Shown here piece by piece: positions 1-5,668 of a stretch of DNA of 5,940 nucleotides (positions are counted from its first letter, which is position 1; every line of letters starts with the position of its first letter). Made by a program: the position numbers and the translations under genes. The stretch comes from Spirochaeta sp. (lineage in GTDB: Bacteria; Spirochaetota; Spirochaetia; DSM-2461), in contig JAUVIY010000175.1 of assembly GCA_030592625.1 (NCBI GenBank), positions 1-5,940 of the forward strand, read 5' to 3'. The notes under the pieces were generated by a model, which made no database searches, had not been told where the DNA came from, and saw only the letters and a program-made list of their open reading frames with translations.

Positions 1-1
1 A

Positions 2-1495
2 ATGAGCGAATACATCACACCCGAATCCCTTGAAGCCGATGCCGAAAAACTTTGGGCCGAATTCGGAGACCGGGAAATATCCATAAAAGAGAGACGGGCT
101 ATTCCCCAGCAGGACATGCCGACCCAGGATCCTGAAGAACGCCGGTCCAACATGTCGGAAGTGGCAATCGGATATACCGAAAACCAGGTGAAAATCGAAT
201 CCCTCAGATGCCTTCAATGCAAGAGGGCACCCTGCATCGCCGGATGTCCTGTGGGCATCGATATTCCCAGGTTCATTGCTTATGCCGCCAAAGGTGAATT
301 TGCCGAATCAATTGCCGTTATCAAGGAATCAAGCCTGCTGCCGGCTATCTGCGGACGGGTCTGCCCACAGGAGAAGCAATGCATGCTCCCCTGTACCGTG
401 GGTAAAATTATGAAAGACCCCGAAAAAGCCGTGGCCATCGGCCGTATCGAGCGTTACGTTTCCGACTGGGAAGTCGAGCACAATGCCGTCACTCTCATCC
501 CGGTCTCCCCGGCCACCGGAAAGAAAGTGGCGGTTATCGGCTCAGGACCTTCCGGACTCACCGCGGCAGCCGACATTCGCCGGGAGGGTCATGATGTGAC
601 GGTGTTCGAAGCCTTTCATAAGCCCGGCGGCGTCACGGTTTACGGCATCCCCGAATTCCGCCTTCCCAAGGCCATCGTTGAACGGGATGTCGAGAATCTC
701 ATTACAATGGGTGTGAATTTTGAAACCAATTTTCTCGTGGGGCGAACCCGAAAAATAGAAGATATGCTCACTGAAGATGGATATGACGCCCTCTACATCG
801 CCACCGGCGCAGGACTGCCGAAGTTCATGAACATTCCCGGTGAGAATCTTGTCGGTGTATTCTCTGCAAACGAATACCTCACCCGGTCCAATCTGATGAA
901 GGCCTATGAAACAGGCCGGGCCGACACCCCGATATACACGGCTAAGAAGGTCTGTGTGTTCGGAGGGGGCAATGTGGCCATGGATGCCGCCCGAACCGCA
1001 GTACGTCTCGGGGCCGAGGAAGTACATATCGTGTACCGACGGACCGAAAAGGAACTGCCCGCCCGGGTGGAAGAGGTGCATCACGCCATGGAAGAAGGGG
1101 TTATCTTCGACCTCCTGGCCAGTCCGACGAAAATCTTCGGTGACGAGGAAGGCCGGGTAACGTCCATAGAGTGCCTGCGCTACGAACTGGGCGAACCCGA
1201 TGACTCGGGTCGGCGTCGGCCCATCCCCATCGAAGGCAGCGAATATATCGTCGAATGCGATGCCTGCATCACATCAATCGGAAACGCGTCAAATCCGCTG
1301 ATCAAACAGACCACTCCGGGTCTGGAAGTGAACAAATGGGGCAACATCATCGTCGAGGAATCCACCGGAAAAACATCGATAGACAATGTCTATGCCGGCG
1401 GGGACATCGTCCTCGGGGCGGCCACAGTCATCCTCGCCATGGGTGAAGGGCGCCGGGCTGCCAGGGCCATCAATGAAAATCTGGCAGGCCGGTAG
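2..1495 (+). CDS. gltA: NADPH-dependent glutamate synthase-like Fe-S flavoprotein (GltA/NfnL/SudA family)
   Basis: This 497-residue cytoplasmic flavoprotein belongs to the GltD/GltA family, which moves electrons between NAD(P)H, FAD and iron-sulfur clusters. An N-terminal cysteine-rich domain carries C70, C73, C78 and C82, then C117, C121, C127 and C131, enough for two [4Fe-4S] clusters as known for the family. The FAD-binding Rossmann motif VIGSGPSG lies at 178-185 and the NADPH-binding Rossmann motif VFGGGNVAMDAA at 319-330. YRRTEKELPA (345-354) supplies the arginines typical of NADP(H) binding, and the C-terminal FAD motif YAGGDIVLGAAT is at 464-475. The ATG is the second base of the window, so its ribosome site is unseen. 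About 33 residues precede the conserved IPQQDMP motif, slightly more than usual. Family members serve as glutamate synthase, as NfnL (bifurcating transhydrogenase) or as sulfide dehydrogenase alpha. The missing upstream neighbour, possibly an NfnS/SudB reductase, would decide. The family call is secure; the reaction is not. Confidence 0.9.
   Translation: MSEYITPESLEADAEKLWAEFGDREISIKERRAIPQQDMPTQDPEERRSNMSEVAIGYTENQVKIESLRCLQCKRAPCIAGCPVGIDIPRFIAYAAKGEFAESIAVIKESSLLPAICGRVCPQEKQCMLPCTVGKIMKDPEKAVAIGRIERYVSDWEVEHNAVTLIPVSPATGKKVAVIGSGPSGLTAAADIRREGHDVTVFEAFHKPGGVTVYGIPEFRLPKAIVERDVENLITMGVNFETNFLVGRTRKIEDMLTEDGYDALYIATGAGLPKFMNIPGENLVGVFSANEYLTRSNLMKAYETGRADTPIYTAKKVCVFGGGNVAMDAARTAVRLGAEEVHIVYRRTEKELPARVEEVHHAMEEGVIFDLLASPTKIFGDEEGRVTSIECLRYELGEPDDSGRRRPIPIEGSEYIVECDACITSIGNASNPLIKQTTPGLEVNKWGNIIVEESTGKTSIDNVYAGGDIVLGAATVILAMGEGRRAARAINENLAGR
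1492..1495. repeat. Left copy of putative target-site duplication (GTAG)
   Basis: GTAG abuts the left inverted repeat and contains the TAG stop codon of the upstream flavoprotein gene. The same four bases recur at 1761-1764 directly outside the right end. A 4-bp match alone is weak (1 in 256 by chance), but its exact placement supports it. Confidence 0.55.
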
Positions 1496-1512
1496 TGTTG
1501 TGTCCTGGAGAT
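1496..1512 (+). repeat. Left terminal inverted repeat of the putative MITE
   Basis: TGTTGTGTCCTGGAGAT pairs with the right end at 15 of 17 positions. It begins on the base right after the TAG stop of the upstream gene. Confidence 0.7.
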
Positions 1513-1694
1513 TTGGTGACTTGGCGATTTGGAAATACGATATAAATAGGTAATATGGTGGAGTTACCCGAAATCGTGGAGACAAGCACCCCGAAGTTCG
1601 TCGGAGCCGAGCCTCAAGGGCGAGTCCCGCTGGAACGAGGAGTACTTGCAGCAACGAGTCCGGGCAGCTCCGCTCACGGTATTCTAAAGATCTG

Positions 1695-1729
1695 GGTAAT
1701 TTCAAAAATACTCGATTTTTGAAATTACC
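1695..1729. other. Perfect 15-bp hairpin inside the putative MITE
   Basis: GGTAATTTCAAAAAT (1695-1709) pairs without mismatch with ATTTTTGAAATTACC (1715-1729) around the 5-base loop ACTCG. The stem is AT-rich and no run of T follows it on either strand, so it is not a typical intrinsic terminator. It lies downstream of both convergent genes and could stabilise 3' ends or slow polymerase from either side. Equally, it may only be a structural part of the mobile element. Confidence 0.75.
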
Positions 1730-1743
1730 TCGTTCGTGAACTG

Positions 1744-1760
1744 ATTTCCGGGACACAACA
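1744..1760 (-). repeat. Right terminal inverted repeat of the putative MITE
   Basis: Read on the - strand this is TGTTGTGTCCCGGAAAT. It differs from the left end only at positions 11 and 15, and similarity fades beyond 17 bp. Confidence 0.7.
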
Positions 1761-1764
1761 GTAG
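1761..1764. repeat. Right copy of putative target-site duplication (GTAG)
   Basis: GTAG directly follows the right inverted repeat and matches 1492-1495. Three further bases (TGA) separate it from the stop codon of the - strand membrane protein gene. Confidence 0.55.
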
Positions 1765-1767
1765 TGA

Positions 1768-2220
1768 TTAATCGTCGCCGCCTTCAGATTCAATTTGTGA
1801 CGTTTCGTCGTTATCGACAGCTTCTGCCGTTTTTTCCGCGGCTTCTTTTTCAGCGACTTTCTTTGAGTGACAGTCGGTACACAGGTTGTCATCCATGAAA
1901 TAGATTGTTTTGAAATCCAGGCGCGCATCGCATTCAGCACAGGAAAGCCTGTATGGAAACACCCTTTCCCGGAAAATATAAAGCAGCACGGCAACAACAG
2001 CGACACCGATGTACAAATAGTTGTCGGTCAACCCTCGCGCTGCTACTAATTGGGCCATTGTGGTTATCAGGAATACGGCAATGGCCTGGAGAAGGGATGA
2101 CATACGTTTCTTGCCGGCAGCCTGCCCATAACGCCTGAACATGAGGTTCGGAATGAGGACGACGATCAAGGGCCACATTTTCAGTTCGGCTATCCATGCG
2201 GAGACGGTGTTTCCATTCAT
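1768..2220 (-). CDS. Small membrane protein with C-terminal four-cysteine zinc-ribbon-like module
   Basis: I do not recognise this 150-residue protein as a named family. Three hydrophobic stretches, about 15-28, 43-61 and 68-83, predict membrane insertion. After them comes a short module with CAEC (94-97) and CTDC followed by His (114-118), the spacing of a four-cysteine zinc ribbon, and then a highly charged, Ala/Glu-rich, acidic tail from about 120. The frame is open further upstream (to 2352), but that part overlaps the kinase gene and reads as low-quality sequence. I therefore start at the ATG at 2220, 10 bases after the kinase stop, with a weak AGG six bases before it. It is the third gene of the regulator-kinase operon. 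That suggests, without proof, a role linked to the kinase, such as a membrane anchor or redox/metal input. Its stop faces the putative MITE. Confidence 0.78.
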   Translation of the reverse strand: MNGNTVSAWIAELKMWPLIVVLIPNLMFRRYGQAAGKKRMSSLLQAIAVFLITTMAQLVAARGLTDNYLYIGVAVVAVLLYIFRERVFPYRLSCAECDARLDFKTIYFMDDNLCTDCHSKKVAEKEAAEKTAEAVDNDETSQIESEGGDD

Positions 2221-2230
2221 ATCGCGCCTA

Positions 2231-4075
2231 TCATACGCGCTCTTTCGCTGAGGGTCGATATGTCCGGGGCAGCAGAACGTCGAAACTGGTCCATTCTCCC
2301 GGGGTGCTTTCGTATGAAATGGTTCCTCCATGGGCCTTGATGATGTGATCACAGATGGAAAGTCCCAGACCGGTATTGGTTTTCGTCAGCTTGGTAGTGA
2401 AGAAGGGCTGGAAAACCGACTCTTCAAGATCCTGTGGAATCCCGTGGCCGTTGTCCGACACCCTCACCCGCAGGAAACGTCCGGCCTTTGAAATCTCCAC
2501 AGCGATGCGGCCTTCGTCCAGAACGGCTTCCAGGCTGTTCATCAGTAGATTGATAAACACTTGCTTGAGCCGATTTTCATCCCCTGCAGTCAAAGCAGGA
2601 TCCGTCTGGAATCGTTTTTCCAGCTTGATCCTCTTTTCGGCGAGCCGGTGTCCCAGGAGAAGAAGCACTTCATCCAGCAATTCCACCAGACTCACCTCAT
2701 CCTCGTTTTTCCGGGGCAGACGACTGAAACTCAGGAGACTGCCGATGATTTCTGTGATTCTTCGGATTTCCTTCTGCATTTTCTCCAGCTTGATCAAATC
2801 GTCGTCATCCCGCTCCTTGAGTTTCAGGAGCTCGAGATAATTATTGATAATGCCCAGGGGATTATTGACCTCATGGGCGACCCCCGCGGCGAGTTCCGCG
2901 GTGTACTGGTGCTTTTCGGCCTCGGTGAGGTATTCCTTCACCGAGGCGCTCAAGGATGCATCCTCCAGGGTGAGCAGGGCGCCCAGATAGCTGTAATCCT
3001 CATCGTGAAGAGGAAGGATTCTCGCCTTGACGAACTTGGCATTACCGATGGAAATCCCTTCCCAGGCACCTTTACCGCGACCGGAAAGGGTGGTCAGGAT
3101 TTCATCATTGATGAGGCTGTCTTCGGATAGAGAGAAGTCTCCAAGCTTCCTGCCGATAAGGGATGCCGGCTCGACGTCGAGTATTCCGGCGACAGACTGA
3201 TTGGCCTGAAACACAGTCCCTTCCCGGTCGAATATCATGACACCCACCGGCAGATCTTCAATCAGGCTGCGGTTGTATCGCCTCAAGGCCATCAGCTGTC
3301 GCTCTTCCTCAGGAACACCCCGGCTCTGGGTTCCCGGAGTTTCCAGGACGGCATCAAAGGCCAGACGATACAGACGCATCCGGTCCAGATCGGCAACCAT
3401 TTCGGTACTTTTCCTGTACCCGTCCTGCAGTACCGTCACCCTGTCGGCCAATTCGAAGATCTCATCAAAATTCTGAGTGATGTAGATGATGGATTTCCCG
3501 GCTTTCCGGAAATCCGCCAGTATCCGGAAGAGCTGGACCAACTCCTCGTCGTTCATACGGTTGGAGATTTCATCCAGGATAAGGATGTCCGGCGATATGG
3601 CGAGGATGCGAGCGACTTCCACCATCTGCTGCTGGACTACCGACAGTTCTGAAAGAGGCGTGAGGAGATCAAACTCCTGCCCGAGATCTTTCAGGAGCTT
3701 CCGGCTTTCGGTGAGCATACGACCATAACGCCGGTATCCCAGCCAGGCGCCGGGCATCCGTCCGGAATAGATGTTCTCAATGGCGTTGAGTGAGGGAATC
3801 ACCATAATGCTCTGATACACCATACCGATGCCCCGGGACATGGCATCCTGGGGAGAGAAAAACTGCACAGGGCGACCTTTCAGGACGATATCTCCCCGCT
3901 TGGGGACCAGGTTTCCACCGAGAATCCGCATCAGGGTGCTCTTACCCGCTCGATGCTCGCCTACCAGGGCATGAATTTCTCCGGAACGAATGTCGAGATC
4001 CACACCGCGAAGTGCTTCAAAACCGCCATAAGAATAATGGATGTTCCGCATCTGCAGCAGCGTGGTGTCCGCCAT
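2231..4075 (-). CDS. Hybrid sensor: sugar-type ABC ATPase domain fused to PAS-HisKA-HATPase histidine kinase
   Basis: This 614-residue protein has no membrane segment. Residues about 5-240 resemble the first nucleotide-binding domain of CUT2 sugar ABC ATPases (RbsA/XylG): Walker A GEHRAGKST (39-47), Q-loop Gln88, LSVVQQQMVE (144-153), Walker B ILILDE (164-169). The usual second ABC domain is absent. Instead come a PAS-like domain (about 265-375), an H-box with AHEVNNP (phospho-acceptor His401), the N-box NLLMNSLEA (509-517), DNGHGIP (541-547), FQPFFTTK (555-562) and TGLGLS (568-573), a complete kinase core. The ABC part looks catalytically altered. Walker A has HR where relatives have NG, the bases after the Walker B Glu read ISN instead of PTA-like, and the switch histidine is Gln201. 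The missing signature glycine is less telling, since this subfamily often has LSVAQQQ. The ATG lies 2 bases after the regulator stop, implying translational coupling. The likely role (inference) is a cytoplasmic kinase reading a sugar transporter or nucleotide state. Confidence 0.93.
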   Translation of the reverse strand: MADTTLLQMRNIHYSYGGFEALRGVDLDIRSGEIHALVGEHRAGKSTLMRILGGNLVPKRGDIVLKGRPVQFFSPQDAMSRGIGMVYQSIMVIPSLNAIENIYSGRMPGAWLGYRRYGRMLTESRKLLKDLGQEFDLLTPLSELSVVQQQMVEVARILAISPDILILDEISNRMNDEELVQLFRILADFRKAGKSIIYITQNFDEIFELADRVTVLQDGYRKSTEMVADLDRMRLYRLAFDAVLETPGTQSRGVPEEERQLMALRRYNRSLIEDLPVGVMIFDREGTVFQANQSVAGILDVEPASLIGRKLGDFSLSEDSLINDEILTTLSGRGKGAWEGISIGNAKFVKARILPLHDEDYSYLGALLTLEDASLSASVKEYLTEAEKHQYTAELAAGVAHEVNNPLGIINNYLELLKLKERDDDDLIKLEKMQKEIRRITEIIGSLLSFSRLPRKNEDEVSLVELLDEVLLLLGHRLAEKRIKLEKRFQTDPALTAGDENRLKQVFINLLMNSLEAVLDEGRIAVEISKAGRFLRVRVSDNGHGIPQDLEESVFQPFFTTKLTKTNTGLGLSICDHIIKAHGGTISYESTPGEWTSFDVLLPRTYRPSAKERV

Positions 4076-4077
4076 TG

Positions 4078-5397
4078 TCAGTTCATACCCAGTTTTTTCA
4101 TTTTGTTGTACAGGGTCTTTCGATGGATATTGAGAATTTCGGCGGTCTGCTGCTTCTGGCCTCCCGACCGGTCCAGGGCGTCTTGTATCAGCTCTCTGGT
4201 GATATTATCGGTGGCATCATCCAGACTCCGGCCGGTGAAACTCCGCTCCAGTTCCACCTCTGCATATTGCTTGGGCAAGTCCGAAAGATCGATACGGTCC
4301 CCGTCACAGAAAATCACCGCACGTTCAAGACAGTTTTTCAACTCACGGATATTCCCCGGCCAGTCATGGGAAGAAAACAGACGGCGGGTTATCTCATTTA
4401 CTCCCTTGATGTTTTTGTTGTAGCGCTTATTGAAGAATTCTATGAAAAAATCCGTCAGAACCGGAACGTCCCCGGGGCGTTCCCTCAGCGGTGGAAGCTC
4501 GATTGTGATTACCGACAGCCGATAGTACAGGTCTTCCCTGAAGTTTCCCTGTTTTACCAATTCCCGAAGGTTTTTGTTCGTAGCCGCCAGAACCCTCACG
4601 TCTGCAGAAATGGTCTCCGAACCTCCCAGCCGCTCGAATTCTTTCTCCTGCAGGACACGGAGTATTTTGGATTGGGTCCCGATATTCATGTCCCCGATTT
4701 CATCGAAGAAAATTGTACCGCCCTTGGCTTGTTCGAATTTCCCCTTACGCTGCTCCCGGGCATCGGTGAATGCCCCGCGCTCATGACCGAACAATTCGCT
4801 TTCCATTAAGGCTTCGGGGATGGCGGCACAGTTGAGTTTGATAAAGGGTGCATCTTTCTTCGGGCTGTAGGCATGGATGGTGTTGGCCGCCATTTCTTTG
4901 CCTGTGCCGCTATCTCCGGTAATAATGACAGGGGCATCGGTAGGCGCGGCCTTTTCTATCAGGCTGAATAGGCTTTCCATACTCGGAGTCCGGGTCAGAG
5001 TTACCAGACCTCCAATTGTATCATCCCGGTCAACACCTTCGGACGTAATCTTCTCGATTTCCTCCAGAAGAGCCGGCATGTCAATGGGTTTGGAATAGAA
5101 ATTGACCGCGCCGTATTTCATGGTCTTCACCACGTTTTCCACGGAAGCATATGCACTGACCATGATGACGGGTACCCGGCGATCCCTGGCCTTGATGACA
5201 TTCAGAAAGTCCACACCATTGCCGTCCCTCATGCGGATATCAAGAAGAATCAGATCAAACTGCCCTCTCTCCAGAGCAATACCGGCATCCCGGGTTCCGG
5301 TAGCATATTCCGCCCGATATCCGTGGGATTCGAGTAACTCCGCCAGGGAGAGGCACATTTCAAGTTCATCGTCAACGATCAGGATTTTGTGGACCAT
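4078..5397 (-). CDS. NtrC-family sigma-54-dependent response regulator
   Basis: This 439-residue protein has the full NtrC layout. A receiver domain occupies about 1-118, with acidic Asp9/Asp10, phospho-acceptor Asp53 (LLLDIRM), Ser81 and Lys103 (SKP). An AAA+ domain occupies about 130-365, with Walker A GDSGTGKE (161-168), the sigma-54 contact loop GAFTDA (208-213, an accepted variant of GAFTGA), Walker B IFFDEIGD (229-236), REDLYYRLS (287-295) and WPGNIREL (346-353). A Fis-type helix-turn-helix lies at about 400-436. It should be phosphorylated by the kinase encoded 2 bases downstream, assemble upstream of a -24/-12 promoter and drive open-complex formation. The best candidate target is the divergent promoter at 5622-5636. 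The start at 5397 is fixed by an in-frame TGA immediately before it. No strong Shine-Dalgarno precedes it, so translation may be weak. Confidence 0.95.
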   Translation of the reverse strand: MVHKILIVDDELEMCLSLAELLESHGYRAEYATGTRDAGIALERGQFDLILLDIRMRDGNGVDFLNVIKARDRRVPVIMVSAYASVENVVKTMKYGAVNFYSKPIDMPALLEEIEKITSEGVDRDDTIGGLVTLTRTPSMESLFSLIEKAAPTDAPVIITGDSGTGKEMAANTIHAYSPKKDAPFIKLNCAAIPEALMESELFGHERGAFTDAREQRKGKFEQAKGGTIFFDEIGDMNIGTQSKILRVLQEKEFERLGGSETISADVRVLAATNKNLRELVKQGNFREDLYYRLSVITIELPPLRERPGDVPVLTDFFIEFFNKRYNKNIKGVNEITRRLFSSHDWPGNIRELKNCLERAVIFCDGDRIDLSDLPKQYAEVELERSFTGRSLDDATDNITRELIQDALDRSGGQKQQTAEILNIHRKTLYNKMKKLGMN

Positions 5398-5475
5398 TCA
5401 GGGCATCAGTATCCCGCCGACCGAATGAAAAAGCAAGATTCGGAAAGAAAGTACAACAACTGCATTGTGGTCCGG

Positions 5476-5493
5476 TGTGCAAAATTGTACACA
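5476..5493. promoter_or_regulatory. Candidate upstream activator site (imperfect 18-bp palindrome)
   Basis: TGTGCAAAATTGTACACA pairs with itself at 7 of 9 positions. Its centre is about 163 bp upstream of the predicted transcription start of the sugar-binding gene, a usual distance for NtrC-type enhancers. A half-site copy TTGCACA lies at 5517-5523. Binding by the divergent regulator is inferred from position only; autoregulation or another regulator is possible. Confidence 0.45.
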
Positions 5494-5621
5494 TAAATTC
5501 GACCATGTGGCGGGAGTTGCACATTATTCCGACTTGCTTCCCAAAACCGGACCGGACTCTATAACACTGTAAATGTATATATTTGATGAACATGAAAAAA
5601 ATTTCGTTAACAGGAAGAACT

Positions 5622-5636
5622 TGGCACAATATTTGT
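5622..5636 (+). promoter_or_regulatory. Sigma-54 (-24/-12) promoter of the sugar-binding protein gene
   Basis: TGGCAC, five bases, then TTGT matches the sigma-54 consensus TGGCAC-N5-TTGC at all but the last position, with GG (5623-5624) and GT (5635-5636) in the required spacing. The predicted start site is near 5647-5649, giving a leader of about 20 bases. A sigma-54 activator encoded divergently strengthens the call. Confidence 0.82.
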
Positions 5637-5656
5637 ATGTAGTATTGGAAATCGAA

Positions 5657-5663
5657 AAGGAGG
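5657..5663 (+). promoter_or_regulatory. Strong ribosome binding site for the sugar-binding protein gene
   Basis: AAGGAGG is a near-complete anti-16S match ending five bases before the ATG at 5669. It fixes that start and suggests high expression, as expected for a periplasmic binding protein, in contrast to the weak sites of the sensor operon. Confidence 0.9.
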
Positions 5664-5668
5664 CTTCA

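Larger units (their letters stand above)
1496..1760. mobile_element. Putative MITE (non-autonomous inverted-repeat element) between convergent genes
   Basis: This 265-bp stretch starts with TGTTGTGTCCTGGAGAT and ends with the reverse complement of TGTTGTGTCCCGGAAAT, so the two ends match at 15 of 17 positions, the first 10 exactly. GTAG sits directly outside both ends (1492-1495 and 1761-1764), as expected of a 4-bp target-site duplication. No transposase-like reading frame is visible inside. The interior holds a perfect 15-bp hairpin (1695-1729), three imperfect 8-bp units (1511-1534), a tandem GAGCC (1604-1613) and a CGAGTCC pair (1621-1627, 1655-1661). Removing the element and one GTAG leaves the stop of the + gene and the stop of the - gene only three bases apart. 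Ends starting TGT occur in IS481-type elements among others, but I cannot assign a family. Inverted ends plus duplication make transposition likely, although a single copy cannot prove mobility. Confidence 0.68.
1768..5397 (-). other. Three-gene operon: regulator, ABC-fused kinase, zinc-ribbon membrane protein
   Basis: The three - strand genes are separated by only 2 and 10 bases, with no room for internal promoters or terminators, so they are almost certainly co-transcribed from within 5398-5668. I see no convincing sigma-70 promoter for them, nor an intrinsic terminator after the last gene, whose end faces the putative MITE. Confidence 0.85.
5398..5668. promoter_or_regulatory. Divergent control region between the sensor operon and the sugar-binding protein gene
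   Basis: This 271-bp gap separates divergently transcribed genes. Left to right it holds the unseen promoter of the sensor operon, an imperfect palindrome (5476-5493), a related half-site TTGCACA (5517-5523), and two abutting ACCGGA copies (5546-5551, 5551-5556) whose reverse complement TCCGGT is at 5471-5476. An AT-rich stretch (about 5557-5610) then leads to the -24/-12 promoter and the ribosome site. The order of far palindrome, AT-rich spacer and -24/-12 promoter is the normal plan of an enhancer-controlled sigma-54 promoter. No coding sequence is supported here. Confidence 0.75.

Noticed and set aside
542..1084. A 180-codon open frame on the - strand within the flavoprotein gene
   Set aside because: It is antisense to the FAD/NADPH domains, with no domain of its own. 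Such frames are common opposite GC-rich codons.
1695..1729. Rho-independent terminator for either convergent gene
   Set aside because: The stem is strong but AT-rich, and no T-run follows it in either direction.
1289..1756. A 155-codon open frame on the - strand across the flavoprotein gene end and the putative MITE
   Set aside because: It runs antisense to a well-supported gene and through terminal repeats and the hairpin, and shows no recognisable domain. It could be mistaken for a transposase remnant, but nothing supports that.
2221..2352. Upstream extension of the zinc-ribbon membrane protein to an ATG at 2352 (194 residues)
   Set aside because: It would overlap the kinase C-terminus by about 120 bases and reads as shifted kinase sequence with no membrane or domain character. 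The ATG at 2220 gives normal operon spacing.
4012..4809. A 265-codon + strand frame opposite the response regulator
   Set aside because: It lies fully antisense to strongly conserved AAA+ and Fis-domain coding sequence and has no recognisable motif.
5476..5491. A second sigma-54 promoter on the - strand for the sensor operon
   Set aside because: TTGCA fits the -12 element, but the -24 part reads TGTGTA and lacks the essential GG, so the match is poor.
5476..5493. CRP-type binding site
   Set aside because: The TGTG and CACA halves are separated by 10 bases instead of the 8 of the CRP consensus (TGTGA-N6-TCACA).
5440..5540. A sigma-70 promoter for the sensor operon on the - strand
   Set aside because: TACAAT (5485-5490 on the - strand) could be a -10, but no acceptable -35 sits 16-18 bases upstream. 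I cannot place the promoter.
5534..5565. A sigma-70 promoter on the + strand for the sugar-binding protein gene (TTGCTT and TATAAC)
   Set aside because: The spacing of 20 bases is too long and the hexamers are imperfect. The -24/-12 site is far better and better placed.
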